Positions 58,066-64,000 of a stretch of 64,000 nucleotides of DNA are shown one piece after another. Numbering within the stretch: position 1 is the stretch's first letter; each line of letters starts with the position of its first letter. The DNA is from Streptomyces sp. NBC_00659 (lineage in GTDB: Bacteria > Actinomycetota > Actinomycetes > Streptomycetales > Streptomycetaceae): contig NZ_CP109031.1 of the NCBI RefSeq assembly GCF_036226925.1, positions 558,001-622,000 of the forward strand, given 5' to 3'. The notes beneath the pieces are model-generated. The model saw only the letters and a list, made by a program, of their open reading frames with translations, was not told the origin of the DNA and made no database searches. The translations under genes were made by a program, and so were the position numbers.

Positions 58066-59826
58066 GTGGCCGACGAGCCTGCTCCCCACGCTCTCCACAC
58101 AACGGGCCCGCTGCGGCTGCGCCGTGAGCTGACGGCCGAACCCGGCCCCCTCACCGTCGCACTGCTCCTCGCACTCGCGGCCACCGCCTCCGCCCTCGCC
58201 CTCCCCCTCTTCCTCCAGGACGTCATCACCGACTTCTCCGGCCATCACCCACTCACAGGTCACATCACCCTGATGTGCGCCACCGCCGCGGCCGGCGCCC
58301 TCACCCAGGCATGCTCAGGCTTCCTGCTCGCCCGCATCGGCGAACGCATGGCGTACAGGCTGCGCATCACCTTGATGGAACACGCGCTGCGCCTGCCCCT
58401 GCCCGTCGTCCGGACCCAGGGCACCGGCGAACTCGCCGCCCGGATCACCTCCGACGCGCTCCTGCTGCGCCAGATCGTGGACGTGGCCAGCCAGTTGCCC
58501 CTGGCCACCGTGACCATCGCGGCGACCCTGGGCGTGATGCTGTGGATCGACTGGGTCCTCACCGTGGTCACCCTTGTCTCCCTGTCCGCCCTGACCCTCA
58601 TGGTGATGCTGGTACTGCGCCGTATGCGGGCCAACGTGACCGGCCAGCAGGACGCCGTCGGACACATCGCCCAGCGCTTCACCGCGAACCTGGAGGCCCT
58701 CACCACGATCAAGGCCAACCGGGCCGAGCCGCTGGCCACCCGCGCCCTCGCCGAGGACGCCGAACGGCTGCGTTCCGTCTCCCTGGAAGGCGCCCGGCTG
58801 GGCACGCTGATCCCCGCCGTGCTCACCCTCGGCAACCAGCTCGCCATGATCGCCGTGATCCTCACCGGAGGCGCGCGCCTCGCCGCGGGCGACATCACCG
58901 CGGCCGCGTTCGCCGCGTTCCTCCTCTATCTGCTGCAGGCCATCCCGTCCGTCAACACGCTGGCCACCGGCCTCGGCCGGCTTCAGTCCGGGCTGGCCGC
59001 CCGCGACCGCTGCAACGACCTGCTGCTCCTGCCGCCGGAGAACGACCCCACCGACGACGACCAGGCCGCCCCCACCCCCCTGCCCAACGCACCCGCCGTC
59101 GCCTTCGACTCCGTCTCCTACACCCATGCCGGAGCCGGCCGGCCCACCTTGCGGAGCATCTCCTTCGCCACCGCCCGCACCGGGCTCACGGCCGTGGTGG
59201 GCGCGTCGGGGGCCGGCAAAACCACCACGCTCTCCCTCATCGACCGGTTCATCCGGCCCTCCTCGGGCACCATCACGGTCCTGGGTCACGACATGCGGCA
59301 CTGGCCCCTGGACGCCCTCCGCACCCGCATCACCTACGTCGACCAGGCCTTCACCCTGCTGGAGGCCACCGCCCGCGAGAACCTCCAGCTCGGCCGCACC
59401 ACCCCCGCCACGGACGCCGAACTCACCACCGCCCTCGACGCCGTCGGACTCACCGACGACATCACCCGCCTCCCCCAGGGACTCGACACCCATCTCGGCC
59501 GCGAGACCGACCTCTCCGGCGGCCAGAGGCAACGCATGGCGCTCGCCCGTGCCCTGCTCTCCGACGCCGACATCGTGCTGCTCGACGAACCCACCAGCCA
59601 ACTCGACGGCCTCAACGAACAACGCTTCCGGACCGTCATCGAAAAGCTGGCGACGACCCGCGCGGTCATCGTCGTCGCCCACCGGCTCACCACTGTGCAG
59701 CACGCCGAGCACGTGATCATGCTCGATCAGGGCACCGTCACCGACACCGGCAACCACCCCGCACTCCTCGCGCGCTGCACCCCCTACCAGCAGCTCATCG
59801 CCAGCCAGGCCATCTCCGGACCCTGA
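58066..59826 (+). CDS. ABC transporter (fused membrane and ATP-binding domains), lanthipeptide exporter
   Basis: A 586-residue half-transporter with six membrane helices in the first 310 residues (LLLALAATASALALPLFLQDVI and others) and a C-terminal ATPase: Walker A GASGAGKTT (from Gly379), Q-loop YVDQAF, signature LSGGQ (about 483-487), Walker B IVLLDEP and the switch His in VAHRLTT. GTG 58066 has GAGAGG upstream. It probably works as a homodimer to export the modified lanthipeptide; the ram/amf clusters have two such genes, but only one is here. There is no N-terminal peptidase domain, so the leader is removed by another protease. Confidence 0.92.
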   Translation: MADEPAPHALHTTGPLRLRRELTAEPGPLTVALLLALAATASALALPLFLQDVITDFSGHHPLTGHITLMCATAAAGALTQACSGFLLARIGERMAYRLRITLMEHALRLPLPVVRTQGTGELAARITSDALLLRQIVDVASQLPLATVTIAATLGVMLWIDWVLTVVTLVSLSALTLMVMLVLRRMRANVTGQQDAVGHIAQRFTANLEALTTIKANRAEPLATRALAEDAERLRSVSLEGARLGTLIPAVLTLGNQLAMIAVILTGGARLAAGDITAAAFAAFLLYLLQAIPSVNTLATGLGRLQSGLAARDRCNDLLLLPPENDPTDDDQAAPTPLPNAPAVAFDSVSYTHAGAGRPTLRSISFATARTGLTAVVGASGAGKTTTLSLIDRFIRPSSGTITVLGHDMRHWPLDALRTRITYVDQAFTLLEATARENLQLGRTTPATDAELTTALDAVGLTDDITRLPQGLDTHLGRETDLSGGQRQRMALARALLSDADIVLLDEPTSQLDGLNEQRFRTVIEKLATTRAVIVVAHRLTTVQHAEHVIMLDQGTVTDTGNHPALLARCTPYQQLIASQAISGP

Positions 59827-59880
59827 GTCCGACGGAAGGGCGGCCAGGACAACACGACGGACGAAGGCGGCCGATCAACG

Positions 59881-59928
59881 ATGACCGGATCGAGCAGGAC
59901 AGGATCCAACAGGACCGGATCGAGCACG
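59881..59928. repeat. three degenerate 15-bp tandem repeats
   Basis: GACCGGATCGAGCAG, GACAGGATCCAACAG and GACCGGATCGAGCAC follow one another between the ABC exporter and VOC genes, with a partial fourth unit. They may be slippage or a regulatory tract. Confidence 0.6.
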
Positions 59929-59982
59929 ATCGAGCAGGATCGAAGAAGCCACCGCCACCGAGCCGCGACTAGCGTGATCGGC

Positions 59983-60615
59983 ATGACTTCCATCGCATCC
60001 ATCACCCTCGAAGTGGACGACACGACTGCCGCCGAGCAGTTCTACACCACCGCCTTCGGACTCGGCTCCCGGCTGCGCCTGCGCGCCTCCGAGGCGCCGA
60101 CTGCAGGCTTCCGCGGATTCACGCTGGCACTCACCGTCTCCCAGCCGGCCGATGTCGTGAGCCTCGTCGACGGTGCCCTCGCGGCCGGCGCCACCTCGCT
60201 GAAGCCCGTGTCGAAGTCCCTGTGGGGCTACGGCGGCGTCGTCCAGGCCCCGGACGGCACCATCTGGAAGGTCGCGACCTCGGCGAAGAAGGACTCGGGC
60301 CCGGCCACGGGCACCATCGACGAACGAGTGCTCCTGCTGGGCGTCACGGACGTGAAAGCGAGCAAGCGGTTCTACGTCGAGCAGGGGCTGACCGTCGCGA
60401 AGAGCTTCGGCGGCAAGTACGCCGAGTTCACCGCGGACGGACCGGACCAGTTCAAGCTGGCGCTGTACAAGCGTGCCGGGCTGGCCAAGGACCTCGGCGT
60501 CGCCGACGACGGCAGCGGCTCGCACAGGCTCGCCCTCACCGGCTCCGCCACGGCGTTCACCGACCCGGACGGCTTCACCTGGGAAGCCTCTTCCCTGACG
60601 TCTGCACAGTCCTGA
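59983..60615 (+). CDS. VOC-family (glyoxalase/bleomycin-resistance fold) protein
   Basis: A 210-residue protein with two beta-alpha-beta-beta-beta modules: IASITLEVDDTTAAEQFYTTAFG and LLLGVTDVKASKRFYVEQGL, each ending in a short aromatic strand (APDGTIWKVA; TDPDGFTWEAS). Metal ligands cannot be assigned with confidence; the usual first His is absent. Such proteins are lyases, dioxygenases or drug-binding proteins. ATG 59983 is chosen because the fold begins there. It follows the lanthipeptide cluster in the same direction, and a role in it is not evident. Confidence 0.85.
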   Translation: MTSIASITLEVDDTTAAEQFYTTAFGLGSRLRLRASEAPTAGFRGFTLALTVSQPADVVSLVDGALAAGATSLKPVSKSLWGYGGVVQAPDGTIWKVATSAKKDSGPATGTIDERVLLLGVTDVKASKRFYVEQGLTVAKSFGGKYAEFTADGPDQFKLALYKRAGLAKDLGVADDGSGSHRLALTGSATAFTDPDGFTWEASSLTSAQS

Positions 60616-60789
60616 CCGCCTCCCGGGCACACCGGCCCCTGAGCGGCACTCCCGCCCGCGGCACGCCGCGCCGCCGTAGTCTGTCGGCGTGGCCCGCCCT
60701 ACCCCGCCGCGCCCAGTGGACGTAGAAGAACTTCCCGTCTGGGACCTGGACGACGAACTCTGGGATGAACTCGAGTTCAGGCTTCCTGG

Positions 60790-61347
60790 TCAGCGAACCT
60801 GGTCGCTCTTCGGCCCGATGCCTTTGATCCTGGCCCGAGTTCCCTCCGGGGCGAACGAGTGGTGGAAGGTGAAGGCGTGCGGCGCGGAGCCGTGGCCGTG
60901 GAGGTGTTCCAGCCTGGAAACCCCGTCCTGCCAGGTGGGTGTCACGCCGTCGGAGACCCACCAACACACGTAATTCGGGTGTCCTGTCCTCTCGAACCAG
61001 TCGTAACGCCTGTTCAGCGCCTCACGGTGCAGACCGGTGTAGATGGCGTCGAAGGCGGGGTCCAGGTCGGTCCAGAGTGAGAGGGTCGCGGCCAGGGCGG
61101 TGGTTTCCACCGTATGGCCCTTGCCGTACCAGGTCGGTACGGCGAACTCTCCCCATGCACCCCAGTCCGCCTCGAAGAGCGCGCCCCGGTCACCGTCTGC
61201 CGCTTCAGCATGCGCGAGGTACCCGGGGTGCTGACTGATCTTCCGGTAGACGGCCTCACCGATGTCGTAGAACTCGCGCGTGAGCGGTGCGGGATCGGCG
61301 AGAGGTGACTTCAGGACGCCGAAGGTGTACAGCGCAAGGTGGGGCAT
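60790..61347 (-). CDS. DUF3291 domain-containing protein
   Basis: A 185-residue soluble protein with the DUF3291 pattern: LALYTFGVLKSPLADP at the start, HPGYLAHAEAAD, then WTDLDPAFDAIYTGLHREALNRRYDWF and a C-terminal HAFTFHHSFAP. The fold is related to the dimeric alpha/beta barrel monooxygenases (ABM); the function is unknown. ATG 61347. It is convergent with the VOC gene. Confidence 0.85.
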   Translation of the reverse strand: MPHLALYTFGVLKSPLADPAPLTREFYDIGEAVYRKISQHPGYLAHAEAADGDRGALFEADWGAWGEFAVPTWYGKGHTVETTALAATLSLWTDLDPAFDAIYTGLHREALNRRYDWFERTGHPNYVCWWVSDGVTPTWQDGVSRLEHLHGHGSAPHAFTFHHSFAPEGTRARIKGIGPKSDQVR

Positions 61348-61796
61348 GCGTCTCTCCCTGGTTGGGGGTGCCTGGTGTGGACCCGGGTCGGTGGCTTTCG
61401 CATGGGGCGAGGATTCGTGAGGCCTGACCGACTCATCCCGTCGCGGGTGGCTCAGCCTGAAGGAACTCCTGTGCGGCCGTGGGCGATCGCCGAAGACCAG
61501 GTGAAGGTAGCTGCCTCTGCGGGCCCTGTCGAAGTTGCGTTTTCCCTTTCCAAGTGGCCTCTTGCACCGGTCATTGAGGGGCTGGGGCGGTGACGGGCGG
61601 GGCCGGCCACGGGGTCGCAGTGATCCACTTCGGCCGATCGGCGCTCAAGCGGTCACAGGCGTCGACATCGCCGGCCGGCTCTTCAACCGGGGCACGCAGG
61701 AGTCCTGATCCACCCTTCGGAGCCGGTGATGTGAACGCCAGGCCCCTCGACGGCACAGTGCGCACCCCTCATCCGAATGACGCGGAGGGGCGGACG
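61348..61796. other. gene-poor region upstream of the DUF3291 gene
   Basis: No frame has convincing protein character. It is locally less GC-rich (61500-61560), as expected for a promoter. The right part adjoins a GNAT remnant and may be decayed sequence. Confidence 0.4.
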
Positions 61797-61988
61797 TCAC
61801 CGACGCGGGAGGCCGACGGAGGGAAGCGGCAGATCGCGTCGGAAGACGGCCAGGGGGCGACCGGGCCCGTTGTAGTCGTCGATGACGCTCACGTCGAAAC
61901 CGACACGGCGATGGAAGGCGATCGAGCCGGTGTTCCCGACGGACGTGATCGCCTTCACGGCCTCATGGCCCTCTTCGACCGAACTCAC
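61797..61988 (-). pseudogene. C-terminal fragment of a GNAT acetyltransferase
   Basis: A 63-residue frame carrying the end of a GNAT domain: ITSVGNTGSIAFHRRVGFDV (the conserved N-xx-S-xx-F/H-x-x-x-GF motif B segment) and DDYNGPGRPLAVFRRDLP. The acetyl-CoA pyrophosphate loop (RxxGxG/A) and the first strands are missing, and only about 80 bases separate it from the next gene, so the 5' part has been lost. It is unlikely to be functional. Confidence 0.7.
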
Positions 61989-62071
61989 CGCCGAGGACCC
62001 GTGCGACGCACAGGTCCTCGGCGGTTCGTCATCCGCTCGTACCGAGGCGCGGAAGGGCCGGGCTCAGGCGT

Positions 62072-64000
62072 TCACAGAAAGCGCCACAGGTGGTCGGCCG
62101 TTCCGTTGTCGTCGTACTGGACCACCTGCGCGCTGTTGCCGGTGGACATACGGTCCACCCCGAGGACTTTCCCGCTGTTCTTGTTCCGGATGCGGTACCA
62201 GCCGTCGCCGTCGTCGACCAGCGCCCACAGGTGATCGTCCGTTCCGTTGTCCTCGAACTGCACGACGATCGCGCTGTTGTCCATCGACATGCGGTCGACG
62301 CCGAGCACCTTGCCGCTGTTCCCGTTGCGGATGAGATGCCAGCCGTCGCCCCTCTCGATGAGCTGCCAGGCGTGGTCGCCCGTCCCCGTGTTGTCGAACT
62401 GCACCACGCGCGCGCTGTTCTCGGTCGACATCCCGTCGACGGCCAGGACCTTGCCGCTGTTCTTGTTGGCGAGTCGGCGGAAGGGCGGCTCCGGTGTCCA
62501 GGGCCTGCCGTCGGGAGCCGCCGTGGGGAACGACGTGACGCGAAGCCGCGCGGCACCCATGGGGATGAGGGTGACCGTCTCGACCGGCGCGTCACTGCGG
62601 GCGGGAGAGTCCTGCAACGGTGCGACGACGTGTTCGTCGTCCGCGACCCACTCCTGGATCCTCCGGGCCTGCGCCGCGATGGACACGGGAGTGGTGCCGG
62701 GTGTGAACGGCTGGTCCGGGACGGCGGTGCCGGTCTGCGCCGGGGTCAGGGAAGTCTCCGGCAGGAGGCCGTAGTTCCATCCGGTGGTGGCGTGGACCTC
62801 GTATGCGGGGAACCTGTCGTCTCCCGCGTAGCGGTCGTAGCGTTCGCCGATCTTCAACGAATAGGTGAGGGGGCCCCGTTCGACGCTGACCGCGCCGTGC
62901 CGGTCGGGCCACGAGCGCAGTTGAGCCTTCTGAGGCAACCGCAGGCGGACGACGTCGCCGTCGCGCCAGGTGCGGTCGATCCGCGCCCAGGACGGGCCGT
63001 CCGAGGAGGTGACCGCAGTACCGTTGACCTGTAGCTGGGGACCTTTGCACCAGCCGGGCAGACGCAGTTGCAGCGGGAAGCGCACCGGACGGGGCGTGGA
63101 GACGGTGAGGGTGATCGTGTCCTGGAAGGGATATCCCGTCTCCTCGGTGACGGTGACCGTCGTTCCGCCGGCGACCGTGGCCCGCACACGGCTCGGGGCG
63201 TAGAGCGCGGCGACCAGACCGCCGTCGGCGCTCGCGAGCCAGAGTTCCTCGGTGAAGTAGGGCCAGCCCATGCCGTAGTTGTGGGGGCAGCACCGGTACT
63301 GGTCGACGCCGGCCTGGAACGCCTGCATGGCGAAGCCGTTCTGGAACTGCCCCTGGGTCTTGGGGCGGTTGTCGAGGTCGACGCTGTTGGCGCTGGTGAT
63401 GTAGTGCACGGACTTGCCGTCGGGGTCGAGGGACGCCGGGAGCATGTTGAAGGCCAGGTCCTCACAGCGGTCCGCCCATACCGGGTCTCCGGTGATCCGA
63501 GTCAACAGCTCGTGGCTGGCCATGAATTCGACGATGCCGCAGGTCTCGAAGCCCTGCCGGGGGTCCGCGAATCCGGGGCGGTAGTTCTCGTCACCGGCCA
63601 GCCCGCCGCCGGGGAAACGCCCGTAGGCGCCCATCACGGCATCGTAGGCCTGGTACGTGGCCCGGGTGAGGTCGGCGGAGCCGGTCAGCCGCCCGTACTG
63701 AGCGGGCTCCCGGAAGCCCTGGGCGATGTTCACGTTGTGCCGGCTCGGGGTGGCCCCGGTCCAGTCGACGCCGTAGCTGTGCATCTTGGCGGCGAGATCG
63801 AGCAGGAACGCCTCGCCGGTACGGCGGTGGAGCCATACGGCGACGTCGAGGCCGTCGCCCCAACGGTAGGACACCCAGCTCGCGTTGAAGGCACCCGGAC
63901 CCTGAGCGTTCATGTAGCGGAGGAAGCGGACGAGGAACGGCACGATCCGCTGGTCGTGGGTGAATTCCTCGTGCGTCCGCAGTGCTTGCAGGAGCGGCAG
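62072..64000 (-). CDS. GH127-type beta-L-arabinofuranosidase with ricin-like domain (partial)
   Basis: The 3' part of a gene whose start lies beyond the right edge; 642 codons are visible. GH127 features include ATPSRHNVNIAQGFREPAQY, FETCGIVEFMASHELL and QYRCCPHNYGMGWP. The Glu-x-Cys of FETC and the Cys-Cys of RCCPHN match the Glu/three-Cys zinc site of HypBA1, in which one Cys is the nucleophile. A beta-sandwich domain follows and then three ricin-like repeats (NKNSGKVLGVDRMST, QVVQYDDNGTADHLWRFL). It probably removes beta-L-arabinofuranose from plant glycoproteins; secretion is expected but the signal peptide is outside the window. Confidence 0.9.
   Translation of the reverse strand: MPLLQALRTHEEFTHDQRIVPFLVRFLRYMNAQGPGAFNASWVSYRWGDGLDVAVWLHRRTGEAFLLDLAAKMHSYGVDWTGATPSRHNVNIAQGFREPAQYGRLTGSADLTRATYQAYDAVMGAYGRFPGGGLAGDENYRPGFADPRQGFETCGIVEFMASHELLTRITGDPVWADRCEDLAFNMLPASLDPDGKSVHYITSANSVDLDNRPKTQGQFQNGFAMQAFQAGVDQYRCCPHNYGMGWPYFTEELWLASADGGLVAALYAPSRVRATVAGGTTVTVTEETGYPFQDTITLTVSTPRPVRFPLQLRLPGWCKGPQLQVNGTAVTSSDGPSWARIDRTWRDGDVVRLRLPQKAQLRSWPDRHGAVSVERGPLTYSLKIGERYDRYAGDDRFPAYEVHATTGWNYGLLPETSLTPAQTGTAVPDQPFTPGTTPVSIAAQARRIQEWVADDEHVVAPLQDSPARSDAPVETVTLIPMGAARLRVTSFPTAAPDGRPWTPEPPFRRLANKNSGKVLAVDGMSTENSARVVQFDNTGTGDHAWQLIERGDGWHLIRNGNSGKVLGVDRMSMDNSAIVVQFEDNGTDDHLWALVDDGDGWYRIRNKNSGKVLGVDRMSTGNSAQVVQYDDNGTADHLWRFL

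Overview
The window looks like a chromosomal segment of a Streptomyces (or close relative). GC content is very high, codon third positions are almost all G or C, and there are many GTG starts and ATGA/GTGA stop-start overlaps. The families (DUF6480, DUF6131, HxlR/CMD/PhzF, class III lanthipeptide genes, ricin-tailed glycosidases) are typical of the genus. No rRNA, tRNA, insertion sequence, integrase, CRISPR array or replication origin was seen.

Layout. 0-6 kb: a possible small basic ORF, then an HxlR regulator divergent from a CMD/PhzF operon with two matching 17-bp palindromes between them, a DUF2867 gene, two gene remnants (NmrA-like and P-loop kinase-like), and an IMP dehydrogenase. 5.9-22.6 kb: a nitrate/nitrite respiration island with a hemerythrin and NarK, a truncated PNPOX-like gene, an Acg-type nitroreductase, an overlapping operon of radical SAM/SPASM protein, membrane-cupredoxin-NirK fusion and CopD-like membrane protein, and, divergently, narGHJI plus a VKOR-like gene. 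The shared 480-bp control region holds several GGGCC...GGCCC palindromes that resemble DevR/OsdR dormancy boxes. 22.7-26 kb: a secreted GH92 mannosidase with a ricin domain and two identical GACAACGTTGTC operators, then a small DUF6480-like membrane protein. 26.3-38.3 kb: a large unknown protein, a small membrane protein, an XRE-nSTAND-WD40 protein with 14 WD repeats, tandem secreted alpha/beta hydrolases, an unrecognised anchored protein and an AMIN-like secreted protein. 38.5-46.2 kb: an orphan substrate-binding protein, a GH31 glycosidase with two CBM-like modules, TetR, a saccharopine dehydrogenase-like protein and ThpR. 46.3-53.9 kb: LCP, NUDIX, DUF6131, dienelactone hydrolase, a zinc-ribbon protein coupled to a frameshifted gene, a DUF6215-like protein and a membrane protein. 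54.8-59.8 kb: a compact class III lanthipeptide cluster (LanKC, a 45-aa precursor with two SxxSxxxC motifs, one ABC exporter). 60-64 kb: a VOC protein, a DUF3291 protein, a GNAT remnant and a GH127 glycosidase with a ricin-like tail that runs off the right edge.

How the parts fit. NarK imports nitrate, NarGHI reduces it at the quinol pool with NarJ as assembly chaperone, and the anchored NirK-type domain could reduce nitrite to NO. Hemerythrin and Acg-type proteins fit nitrosative or hypoxic stress. The radical SAM, CopD-like and VKOR proteins have no settled role in this pathway and are the most interesting unknowns. In the lanthipeptide cluster, LanKC phosphorylates, eliminates and cyclises the precursor and the half-size ABC protein would export it. 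No dedicated peptidase or regulator is adjacent.
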